Source: Turbatrix aceti (Eukaryota; Nematoda; Chromadorea; Rhabditida; Panagrolaimidae). Taken from it: 64,000 nt of DNA. How positions within the stretch are numbered: position 1 is the first letter of the stretch; the number at the start of each line of letters is the position of its first letter. The stretch covers positions 10,484,471 through 10,548,470 of the forward strand of contig OZ017767.1 of NCBI GenBank assembly GCA_963969345.1, in the 5' to 3' direction. The position numbers and the translations under genes are program-made. Below the pieces are notes generated by a model. The model saw only the letters and a program-made list of their open reading frames with translations, ran no database searches and was not told the origin of the DNA. Positions 23,272 through 33,030 of this stretch are shown in pieces.

Positions 23272-24341
23272 TGTTATCGTAAAGTTGAAGGTTTGGGATA
23301 TTCGACGAAATACACGGTGCTTGTTCAGTAAGACCTTGTCCGTTAAAACCAGTTATGATACCGTCATGGTACTCAAAGTATTCAAGACTCGACAGAAGGT
23401 TGACACCGGTGTTGTAGAGCTGAACACTCAGGTAAAACTGATTGCCGGAAGGTTAAAGGGCAAAGTATCGATTGCTAAAAATTGCTTCTCGATTTACTTA
23501 TTATAAACAAAAACACTTACAATACATAAAAATTATTCATGTTAATCTCCGTTACTAACGTGTAATTCAAATTTGAGATCGATGTATGGTTGTTTGAAAA
23601 TGTGATTGTTTTTTGTATTGTAGTTTACCGTAATATTTACGACTGCAAAGGTGCTGCTGCCCTCCTGGAAAGTCGCTTTGCCCTGCAGTTTGTTGCATGT
23701 TTCTGAAAATCATGTTTCAGACAATTTTCAGGAAAATTAAACCTGACAAAGTTCTTCCATCTGTTGCAGCATACAGTATTCACAACTTTAAAGTCGTTAT
23801 AATACCGATAATCTAAAAAAAATTCAATAAATATGTTAACATAATCATCAAAACAAACGTGTTTGCGAATTTGTGCTACAGGGATTTTCAGGCGACCATT
23901 CGTAAGAATCACCGTTGAAAACTGTTCCCTGATAAAGGTTGGGAAGGTTATTGGTTATTGTCATAAAATCACTATCCCTCTTATAATTGATATAGACCCC
24001 AACATCCAATTCTGCGTTAAACAACAACCCGGAACAACCAATGCCACTACAATTAATCCTACTGTAATTCACAGTAGTGAATTGAATGCCACCAAAAATT
24101 ATCGAGCTGTTAATCACGGTACTAGACATATTAATGACTTGAAATCGAGAGTAGTTTGGTCGGGGCTGTCAAAGATTATGTCAGATTCAAAAATTCCTAA
24201 ATATTGATCGACAAAGGGAGAGTACGTGACGATTTCTGAGACATTGAGCAGGGTGTGAATACCAGTGCAATAGTTGGCAGCATGAGTTGACGGGATTAAA
24301 ATCGCAGATAGAACAAAGAAAAATGAATGCACCAAGAACAT
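23272..24341 (-). CDS. Probable secreted protein, exon structure partly unresolved
   Basis: The ATG at 24341 opens a signal peptide (FFFVLSAILIPSTHA, then ANYC). Supported exons are 24231-24341 and 23880-24165 (contains INCSGIGCSG and PNLYQGTVFNGD), then 23743-23812 (VVNTVCCNRWKNF). A block near 23560-23704 reads CNKLQGKATFQEG then AVVNIT, and an exon at 23272-23437 reads FYLSVQLYNTGVNLL then ITGFNGQGL. Paired cysteines and N-x-T/S sites fit an extracellular protein. The phase between the third and fourth blocks does not work with any obvious GT-AG pair, so either an intron is misread or the gene is decaying. The 3' end probably lies further left, towards the repeat at 22978-23220. Confidence 0.4.
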
Positions 24342-24807
24342 TGTCGTAGTCAATACCAAATGGTCTGACCGATGTAGCCGTCGTTAAGCACCGCATCGAT
24401 ATCAGCAAACACACCTTTTTTGATATCGCAAAAGAAAAAGAGTGCAAAAAAATTGTCAAATCCTGTTGTGCGTTTTACTTCAGAAAAGGTATACACTGAG
24501 AAAAATTTGAATCGTCAGTTGTGCATTCTGACGATTTTGTTTAAAAAAATCTGACGATTTTCATCAGTTTTCAAAACTGACGATTTTCGTCAGAAAAAAC
24601 TGACGATTATCAAAAACTCGATTTCGCCATTTGCGCTATAAAGCTTTTTGTACGTTAAATTGCACATGCAATTGCTTTCTTGTGTATCAGGCATTGTTTT
24701 ACGGGTAAAAAGAACATTTGTGGATGGACATGGTACAAATTACAGCGTCTGGTATCTGAAATGCTAGTCCGCGGCGAAAAAAAGAAGAAATCCCTGCAAT
24801 TTCCTAA

Positions 24808-24872
24808 ATAGCGATGCTGGTAGGGGGTAGGACTGCGAAGCTGAGGGTGTGCGGTTCGAATCCCGCAATACA
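24808..24872 (+). other. tRNA-like T arm (SINE or tRNA relic)
   Basis: The segment 24850-24867 folds as a T arm: stem TGCGG/CCGCA around the canonical loop TTCGAATC, which is also a Pol III B box. Upstream is GATGCTGGTAGGGGG, which can pass as a D-arm/A-box relic. The acceptor stem does not pair and the anticodon arm is poor. This is a tRNA-derived relic or SINE head, not a functional tRNA gene. Confidence 0.4.
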
Positions 24873-24959
24873 AAAAATGTTTTTATGGTGTTTTTCTATT
24901 GTATTCGGCATTTCTAGTTTTTTGCCAAGCAAAAATACAAATGTTCGAACAATTTTGAC

Positions 24960-26800
24960 TGCCGAAATCGGCCAAAATTGTCGAATTTGAGAGAGGTATG
25001 GTAAATAAAACGCTGTGAATGAACCAGAAAAGCTAAAAATGCGTGGGACAGCAATTCTGAAGCGCAATAAAATTCTCTAACTAATTTTGAAAAAAAATAT
25101 ACACCTTGTCACTTTGAAAGTTTAGAAAAAATTGAAATTTCCGAAAAAAATTAGGTTTTCGAAACTTTTTAGAACCCGAGTCACAAAACTGATAGCATCA
25201 TTGTATTCTGCGTTCATTTTTACCCCTGAGGCTGAATTTGCAAAAAAATGCATAACAAACGCGCTGTTTGTTGATTTTTTTGCCGAACCCTACTTTGAAA
25301 ATTTTTGTTGCCTGGAACTCAAAAAAAGTAGGGTTCAGGAGAAATTATACACCGGCGCGTCGGAAAGAGAAAAAATTCTGAAACACCGCCCTCAGACGTA
25401 AAAGATGCTGCGGAATCCAATTTTGATATTGGTTTTTTGATCCGGTTTCGAAAACGTTTCGAAACTTTCAAAACAAAATTTTTGTCTGAAAAATTTGATT
25501 TTTTCTTGCACTTGCCTAATTCTTAAGGTAGGACTAAATATAACTGTTAGAAAGAAAATTTTGTTGCGCGTCGAATGCATTTTGGATTGGGTTTCGATCT
25601 TTATTACGTACATAAATATGATTTTTCTAGTACACCCTACTCAAATTTGTCACAAATGCCAACTTTGCAAAACGGGAATCGCCTCATTAGAAAGATGATG
25701 CTTGATTCTATTTGTACCAAAAAAAGGAAGACAATAGACAATAAACGCTCATTGTTTTGAATTTTTTAAATAAATTAAATTCAACCGACTTTTGTCCAGA
25801 GCTCCAAAGCGCACCAGACTGCCGAGGCTTTCGCATGTTGCGCGCGCGAGTCAATGCATTTTGAGGATGTGGATTTCGCACCAAATTACAAAAAAATGTA
25901 ACTCAGCCCAAAATTCAGTTTTTTTTATGAAACTTTGTTTGCAGACAGTTTCAGGGGTGTTCTTTATGCTGACATAATTCTTTTTTTTAATTCGTTCAAA
26001 ATTGACAAAATCGAAGGAGGTATGGTAGAAAAATCGCAGCGCATAAACAAAATGAGCTAGGAAGGCAAACAAAAGCAATTCTGAAGCGGAACAAAATTCT
26101 CTAACTGATTTTAAATAAAAAAGTATACCTTATCACCTTAGAAGTTTCAAAAAAAATGAAATTTCTGAGAAAAATTAGGTTTTCGGAACTTTTTAGAACT
26201 CAGTTTAAAAAACTGAGTACGCCATTCGCTTCAGCGTTCATTTCTGCCCCGGATCCTATTTTTTCGCGTAAATGCATTTCGAACGCGACCCATGCCGATT
26301 TTTTTACCAAACCCTACTTTGAAAAATTTTGGTATTTGCTCAACAAAAAAAGGGAGGTTCAGGAGAAAATTTGCACTGGCGCGCGGAAAAAATATAAAAT
26401 TCTGAAACAATCGCTCCAGATGTAAAAGATACTGTAGAATGCGATGCCGATTTTAGTTTTTGGATTACGCTTCGAAAAAGTTTTGAAAATTCATATTTCA
26501 GGAAAATTTTTTGGAAGCTTGAGTTTCTCAGGCATTTGAAAATTATTATGAATCATATGCATATTTTTACTGGATAGAAAATTTTGTTGCGCTTCGAATT
26601 CATTTTTAACTGCATGCGTAACTTTATTTTTTACCAAGTAATGAATTTTCTAGTACACCTCCTTTAATTTTGTCAAAAATGAAAATTTTGAAAAACGCCA
26701 GTAGCCCAGTTCGAACGACAATACGTGATTCTATTTTGTCAAAACAAAAAATTTACAAATATCTATTCAAAAACCTAAGTTTTCGAATTTAGAAATAAAT
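24960..26800. repeat. Diverged 1-kb tandem duplication
   Basis: The block 24990-25760 is repeated with many differences at 26015-26790. Matching landmarks are GAGGTATGGTA at about 24993 and 26017, AATTCTGAAGCG, ATTCTCTAACTRATTTT, GGTTTTCGRAACTTTTTAGAAC and ATTTTGTTGCGC. The short frames it contains (25132-25401, 26156-26425) are copies of each other and not convincing genes. Related phrases (AACTGAGTAYGCCATTCG) also occur in the foldback at 295-2195. Confidence 0.65.
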
Positions 26801-28082
26801 TTCGTCCAATTAATTTTACAAATAGCGCGTTCTGCGACTTTTCCGTTGTTGAGGAGTCTCAACACGAATGTTGCGTCGCAGCGCTCGGCTTGATCAGCCC
26901 AACTTTGTTCTTTTTTAGTCTATGTTCTTTTTTTCGCGTTCGTGTTGTAATTGTTGTTTTTTAGCGTGAATTGTTTTGGTTTTGTTTCAGACTCTTCCGG
27001 CGACACCCTCCAAGCATGTACAACCTACCGGCACCCTTATCCGAGCGAACCTTCCTCCACCGACGTGGGTTTTTGAATTTTTCCAAGTTTTGGGCGTTTT
27101 CACTATTTTTTGTATACCAACCAAGTTTTAATCATTTTTTTTCCGTTTTATGCGATTGTGCCATGAGAGTTCTGCGATTTGTTAGGTAGGATTGCGCTGC
27201 GACAGCTGGGTTGCCAAGATTTGGCTTCACAATTGCAAAAAAAGGTGAAAAATGATTGAAAGGCAGTTGGCATCAAATTTTTTGATAAAAAACGGCTGGG
27301 GTTTTATTTTGTATTCAGTAAGTCCTTCAGTAAGTCCTTCAAGCTTTCAGATTACTTCACACAGCCTTCAGACATCCTTGCCTGCATGCAAAATGTAAGT
27401 TTTTGGAAAAAACTTGAAATCCGAGTTAACTTTCTTGATTTTTAGGCCCAATCGGCTTCATCAACGATCAAGGGGCAGCGGTGAAATCGACGTTGACGAC
27501 GACGACATGATGATCTTCAAACGATGACTCAACAATGGCTGATACGGTTTCTGGTCTACTTCTGCGACGGACTACATGCCAGGCACGAACAAGCAACATC
27601 GCCACCACAGACGACAACTGCCACCACAGATCTTTTTATTGTGATAAGTCGTTGATTTTTTGTTTGATTGTGATAAATTGTTATGTAAACTGTGTATATA
27701 GGACACGGAGGGCACAAAAGGGTGAGGCGAACGGCAAAAAGCAGGGGGGCGAAAAAGCGGGAGAAAAACACGATCGTCATTTTTTTCTGACGAATTCGTC
27801 AGTTTTTTCTAACGATGCATTCGTCAGTTCAACTGACGTCTGTGCACAGCACCAAAAAACTGACGAATTCGTCAGAAAAAACTGACGATATTTTTTTCAG
27901 TGTAGCAATAACCTTTTCTGCAGAAAACTTCATGAAGTTATCAAACTTGCAGGTCATGTGTTTTTAGTCGTCACATGAGACTACATTAGAGGTAAATTTT
28001 TTAGGTGTTCTCTGACAATTGCAAAAATGTCAAAATAAACACAAACATAATTTAGGTACAAAATATCTACATAGTACCTTTG

Positions 28083-28220
28083 TCGCGTCCTACCGAACGC
28101 GAGCTCTATCGCACCCCTCGCTCGACCGTTCACACCCTCTCCGAGCTCGTTAGGCGTTCTATCGAGTGGGAAAGTTGCCTTATCTCGTCTCCAAATTTGA
28201 ATACACGATTACCTGGATAA
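28083..28220 (+). other. Short coding-like segment of unknown origin
   Basis: A 45-codon open stretch of markedly higher GC, ending TAA. It reads RELYRTPRSTVHTLSELV then RSIEWESC. It is preceded by CTACATAG, which could be an acceptor. It has the look of a real exon or a fragment of a gene or element, but there is no partner exon nearby and no family is recognised. Confidence 0.25.
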
Positions 28221-28367
28221 CTTTGTGAATCAAAAATGCACGTAGACTTGAATTTCATTTATCCGTGCAGTAAAACACCAAATACATAACACATTGAATC
28301 ACTTTATATTTACAGTACAAAAACACCAGATATTCAAAAAAGCTACACCAAAAAAGTATGACATCAG

Positions 28368-29433
28368 TTAAGTTGGAGTCCCCATGGTTGATTTCTGTGG
28401 TTCCCTCTCCCAATCGTAGGGCGCATCCATGTCGACTTCGGCAGTCTTGGCAGCAATCTTGAGTTGTCCAAGTAGGTATTCGTAATCCGGCATATCGACG
28501 TATTCGAGAGTCTTGAGGTAGTGGAGTATCGGGTAGAGGTCGCCTTCGCCCTTGATGCCCCGGAAGAGGAGAGTAGGATTGTTTTTCTCGAGTATGTCCA
28601 GCTTGATTTTGTAGACCACCTTTTTGTCGGTTTCTTTTCTCCAGGGAAGTCCGTACGAGACAATACAATCTACGAGGAGGTAAAACCAGCTCTCAACGTC
28701 GTCTTTGGGGCCCATCTCGCGTCCTGCGTGGCACGCCCTCGAGGCAAATCTCACCGTGCCCTTGAATCCGACAACTTGCCTCGGGGTTTTGAATTCGGAT
28801 TTTCCGCTGTCGGTTTTTTTGACGTACATCCTCGAAATTCCAAAATCAAGGATGTAAATGACCTTGCTGTTTTCCTTGGTCCCACAGGCGTAATTGGCGG
28901 GCTTGAGATCTCGGTGGATGTATCCGGCAAGGTGGAGACCCTCGACGGCCTCCAGGCACTGGGCAGAGACACTCAGACCGGTGCCGATGGAGAAAACCCT
29001 ATCAGGACGTTGAACTTTCAGGTCTTGCAAAGATTTTCCAACAAGCTGCATGATGAGGAAGAAGTACTTTTCTTTCTTGCCGCGATCGATGATTTCCGTA
29101 TAATGACGAAGGAAACGATCACCGTTTTTCGCCTTTTCTCGGGCTTCTTTGACACTTTTCAGAATCGCGATCTGAAAAAATGGGTACTCTCGAAGCGAAA
29201 AAAAGTAGAAGCAGAGTTACCTCCATTTTGAGTTTGGAATGTCGTCGAGTATCCATCTTGCGTTCGACTTTGAGAGCGTACTCTTTATCCTTGTTTTTCT
29301 CATCGCGTACGAGAAACACAGCACCAAATCCACCCTCGCCAAGCATATGATCTATGATGTACACAGCCTTGCTTGACTCAATCGTGGCTCCCGGCTTGAT
29401 GCCGAGCTCGTCTTCCAAATCTTCGTCAGACAT
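28368..29433 (-). CDS. Casein kinase 1 superfamily protein kinase (worm TTBK-like)
   Basis: Exons 29221-29433 and 28368-29171 splice in phase 0 to 338 residues. The kinase fold is complete. It has the glycine loop GEGGFGAVF (about residues 32-40), ATP lysine in YALKVE, catalytic HRDLKPANY, metal-binding DFGISR, and FKGTVRFASRACH with GPKDDVESWFYLL in the CK1-specific activation and helix region. Like nematode tau-tubulin-kinase-like enzymes it is short, with almost no C-terminal extension. It should phosphorylate Ser/Thr on protein substrates in the cytoplasm; in worms this family is much expanded and often sperm-enriched. It is divergent from the STPR gene, with about 480 bases between the two starts. 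The long plus-strand frame over it is antisense. Confidence 0.92.
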
Positions 29434-29917
29434 CAGACGTTTGTCTCTCTCTTCGCCGACAAGCGTTGATCATGTGGTGTTGCGGTCGCTGTCAGCGACG
29501 TGTGATTAGTGAATCACATAATGATATGCATGAAAAAAATATAATGCAAATTCTCTAATATCATCGGAAAAACAACAAAAACAATAACAGGGTGTTTTGG
29601 ACAGACGGACAGACAAACAAGTTACACGGACGAACAAATAAAATCTTACGCACGTGTGCGTGCGCGTTTTTATGATGCGAGTAAAAACTGAAATATGAGA
29701 GAGCGCAGAGAAACAACAAGTTATACACAAAATCTTACGGAAGTTTTATTACTCGTGTACGATTATTTTTTGTTACTTTTGTGCTATCGTTGTTTTTGTT
29801 ATCGTTACTTTTTTTCTTTCCAACCTATCGTACTTTTTATGGTTATTTTTTGCGTTTTTCAAAGCATTTTTCATGGATTAGAGCAGTTTTTTCAATTTTA
29901 GCGTCTGAATTCTCGCC

Positions 29918-31181
29918 ATGTCATCAAACAGCGACGGACAACGGGCTTCTTACAGCTCAAATGAAGACGCCGGGTTTATCCGAGCAGCCTCGCTTGACGG
30001 CGATAGTCGCCTTTCTTCCCAGCGTTTGACTTATCGCTTTTCTTCCCTGCCAAAATCTTCTTCGTCGTCGTCTTCTGCATCATCGGCACGACAATCAGAA
30101 AACGAAGAAAATCGTCTCAGAATGGCAGCTCGTCGCGCAGCGATGACGGAAGACGAACGCCGACTGGAGCGTGAAAAAAATCGATTACGGCAGTATAACC
30201 GGAGAATGGCGCTGTCAGCGGATGCCCTGGCACAGCAGAGAGAAGAGAATCGCCTTCGATCCCGGCAGAGAAGGGCCGCTATGACGGAAGAACAACGCAA
30301 GCAAGCGAGAGAGAGAAACAGAATCAGGAATAGACTTAGGAGAGCAGGGGCTACGACTCCTGAACTCCAACAACAGCTCCTGGAGCAGCAGTGTAACAAC
30401 GCGTTTGATCGATTGGATTACGATGGAATTGGCAATATTCATGGATCTCAGAATGATATTTGGAAAAATTCATTGTTTGATTGGAAATTGTTTCCTGATG
30501 AGGACAGCAAAAGCAAGGTGAGTTTTATGAAAAAAACTGACAGTTTTGACGTTTTTATAATCGTAACTTTCGAAAGTTTGATCGTAAAATATTTACGTTC
30601 GCTCAATGTAAATGTAATAGTATCGTTACTTCATGCGCGAGTAATACTGACGCAGCCTTTGGGACTCGCCGAGTATCGTAAAGAGTAACGTTATTAACAT
30701 TTACGTTTCTCGCAACGAGTTACGTTTCTTACTCAAGTAACGATACTTTTTTGTTTCCGACGCAAAACGTGATCATTTTGTACCTAAAATTGTTCTTTTT
30801 TGATCATTTTTGTTATCGTAAAGCAAAATGTGGTCGTAAAACCTTTTTCTTCCGCGAGTCATGATAAGTTGTCGTTTCTCGTCACGAATTACGACAAAGT
30901 TACCTTTTACGATACTTTTTTTGGCATTTCTGACGCAAAATTTTTCTATTTTGTTCCTAGATCAGTTTTTTTGTTCCTGAACGTTTTTTTTCAAATGTTG
31001 CATTTTGCAGAATTCAACTTGGAATGCCGCAAACAATATTCCGGATAACGATCCCTCAGTTAACGACACGATGACTTTGACACAATTTTTGTTATCAAAT
31101 AACAGACTTTCGCCTTCCGACATCAAGCCGAGCCAGCTCATGATGTCCCCCGAATTTTTGTCCATTCGCAATACTTCATAA
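29918..31181 (+). CDS. STPR-domain protein (four 23-residue repeats), probable DNA-binding factor
   Basis: Exons 29918-30517 and 31011-31181 give 256 residues. After a Ser-rich N-terminus there are four exactly 23-residue tandem repeats (about residues 63-154), each with N-R-L/I-R at the start, RR in the middle and a Gln/Glu/Arg-rich end, for example ENRLRSRQRRAAMTEEQRK. This matches the score-and-three peptide repeat (STPR) described in the silkworm fibroin-modulator-binding protein, a helical DNA-binding domain. A nuclear regulatory role is therefore inferred. The acceptor TTTTCAATTTTAG shortly before the ATG fits a trans-spliced or short-UTR start. The last exon and part of the intron are duplicated at 43329-43774. 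Confidence 0.8.
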
Positions 31182-31571
31182 AAACAATTTTCATTGCAAA
31201 AAAGTGGAGTATGAAAAAAAAACGAGAAAAAAAGTGTAAGTACATAGAAAGAACCAAAATAAGTGCAAGCATACATAACTTAGTTTTGAATGGCCAAGGC
31301 GTTGTTTTCATCACAGCCCTGATCGTCGTCTTCGCGTAGAGGAACGACGACGTGTCTCGTGCAATCGTTGACTTTGTAGATGCCGACGAGACGATTTGAC
31401 AGATTGAACATTTGCTCGCGGAGAGAGATGATGATGAACTGGGCGGCTTCGGAGCGCTCTTTGACGTAGTGGCCGATGATTGTGACGTTGCGGGGATCGA
31501 GGGCGGCATCGATCTCGTCCATGACGTAGAAAGGAGTGGGACGGAAGTCGTGAAGGGCGAAGACGAGGGAG
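30737..31571. repeat. Copy A of an 835-bp direct repeat (STPR/SMC4 junction)
   Basis: Nearly identical to 43329-44164, with only a handful of substitutions and one single-base indel seen. It contains the end of the STPR intron, STPR exon 2, the intergenic gap and the last 292 bases of the SMC4 coding region on the minus strand. Copy A is continuous with the intact STPR gene on its left and broken on its right. Confidence 0.95.
31280..31571 (-). pseudogene. Duplicated 3' fragment of SMC4
   Basis: Encodes the last 96 residues of SMC4 on the minus strand, including the Walker B core VMDEIDAALD, through the same stop codon as 43873. It breaks at GGGAG (31567-31571) into a T-run, losing the signature motif and everything upstream. 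It cannot make a functional ATPase by itself. Confidence 0.92.
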
Positions 31572-31724
31572 TTTTTTTTTTATTTCTTTTACGGTCGGGT
31601 TGAGTTTTTGGTCGCTTTGATGTGGTTTTTGGGGTGAAAATGCTTTCATTTTTGATTTCTTCTGTCTGGAAATTTTTCAATTGAAAAAAAAATATTTAAA
31701 AAAATTTTCAAATTTAAATCTCTA
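31567..31724 (+). repeat. 158-bp filler shared with 59731-59887
   Basis: Runs from GGGAG through TTACGGTCGGGTTGAG and TTGATGTGGTTTTTGGGG to AAATCTCTA. It matches the block at 59731-59887 with few differences. The five bases GGGAG are common to both and to SMC4 at 44160-44164, so the junction shows microhomology. Confidence 0.85.
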
Positions 31725-31734
31725 CACGGACTTT

Positions 31735-31965
31735 TTATTTTCATACATCCGTCACACGAAGTTCACATATCCTTCATAGATGAGTGTGAATAACATGTGA
31801 TTCACATATGAATTACCAAATTTGGTTTAATTTTGAAGTATCATATGTGAATCATATATGAATCACATGTGATTATTGACATTATTCGGTAACTTATACA
31901 AAAACGCTGATAAATTGTGATATTCACATATACTTCACATATATGGCATATGTCATTCACAGTAT
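31735..31965. repeat. Palindrome-rich block (TTCACATATG words)
   Basis: Contains many copies of TTCACATATG/CATATGTGAA and CACATGTGATT in both orientations, able to form nested hairpins. It resembles the subterminal region of a foldback transposon, but no element ends or target duplication are clear. Confidence 0.5.
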
Positions 31966-32053
31966 GCTTGGCAAAACGTGCTTGGAAATCAAGATTCAGT
32001 TGGAAGATTCGGAACTTCAGTACTGTCATATCTCTTGTTGTTTTCTGCCAGGG

Positions 32054-32300
32054 TGTCGGGAATTCTTCCCGAGTTTGGGAACACTTGGCGTTACGTCCCG
32101 AACGCGTCTCTCTTTTCATCGTCGTACCTACGTTTTTCCCTATTCATTGTTGTTTTCCCAAGATGTAGCGTGCGGTTGTTTTCTCCGGAGTTCTCAATAA
32201 ACGCTACTATTCATCTTGTGAGTCTTCCTAACAACAATATCGTGTTCTGTTCTCGCGTGGTCCAATTCCGCTGTGGAATTGGAAGGACAGAACTCCGACA
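32054..32300 (+). mobile_element. Solo LTR of a retrotransposon with 5-bp target duplication
   Basis: A 247-bp block begins TGTCGG and ends CCGACA, the classic TG...CA terminal pairing with a 6-base inverted repeat. It is bordered by a perfect 5-base repeat CAGGG (32049-32053 and 32301-32305). It contains an AATAAA-type signal at about 32198 on the plus strand and GC-richer DNA. This is what remains after recombination between the two LTRs of a gypsy- or BEL-type element. No internal retrotransposon sequence is left. Confidence 0.85.
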
Positions 32301-32305
32301 CAGGG

Positions 32306-33030
32306 GATGTTGTTTCCTGTGTTAAAGTGTTGCGATTGTTTCTTTTCGAGTAAAATTTTTATGGGATTGCTATTTGGAAACAAAATTTGCAAAAATGTTC
32401 GTATATAAACGTATTTTGATGCCATTGGGGGCTCCAATTTGGAGAGATGCCGATTTCGTTGGAATGCTGATGCATTGGCCTAGTTACGGGCGTCTGAAGT
32501 GACTTTAGAGTTAAAAGTGGCTTCAAAAATTGTGTGAATTTTTTTTTTAATTTTGTCATAAAAATGTTGATTTGAAAGAGAAAAACAATACAAAAACAAG
32601 AAAAATGTACAAAAAACACAACAAGAAAAAAAGTGAATTTATGAAAACAATAAAAGGGTACAAGAATCAAGTACAGCAGTCCGTTTTCCTAATGTGAGCT
32701 TCAAAAAGGTACGCACTTTCCTTGAAGTTCTTTTGACAACAAATCTTTTTAATTATCCGTGACGCATGTTCAGATTTTTCTACATTACAATACATTTGTT
32801 TTCGAAGTTAATATAAGATATAAACGTTTACAAATAAAGAAATTGGCTCTATGCATCATGCTCATAATTGACCAGATTTTAACGCATCGTCGTCATTATA
32901 TTTTTTTGCTAAAAGTAGATTAATATTCATACGCAATGAAAAGATAAGCAAGAAAATGTTTTTTTATTGCTTACTTGGGCATCGAACAATTTTCAAAATA
33001 TACCAAATCAAAAAGCAATTGTTTTTACTA
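32306..33030. other. AT-rich gap before the ABC transporter stop
   Basis: No gene supported. It is the 3' flank of the minus-strand ABC transporter, and T/A runs dominate. The minus-strand frame at 32359-32670 is short, hydrophobic and without splice partners. The 3' untranslated region presumably lies in the right part. Confidence 0.4.

Larger units (their letters stand above)
24494..27902. mobile_element. TA-flanked transposon of 3.4 kb (Tc1/mariner-type ends)
   Basis: The ends CACTGAGAAAAATTTGAATC (24494) and the complementary ...TTTTTTTCAGTG (27902) are both bordered by TA (24492-24493 and 27903-27904). Just inside each end lie clustered copies of CTGACGA/TCGTCAG (24520-24610 and 27775-27895), forming subterminal repeats. 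TA target duplications point to the Tc1/mariner group. No transposase frame is recognisable. The interior holds a 1-kb tandem repeat and a tRNA-like T arm. A possible coding scrap near 26990-27060 follows a TTTGTTTCAG acceptor-like site. Confidence 0.65.

Noticed and set aside
24808..24872. A functional tRNA gene
   Set aside because: Only the T arm is sound; the acceptor stem does not pair and the anticodon arm is not credible.
28521..29231. 236-codon plus-strand frame
   Set aside because: Antisense of the CK1-like kinase, whose catalytic motifs are all on the minus strand.
31138..31680. 180-codon minus-strand frame extending past the SMC4 fragment
   Set aside because: It is in a different frame from SMC4, made of Ser/Thr-rich shadow sequence, and the same frame recurs at the true SMC4 end.
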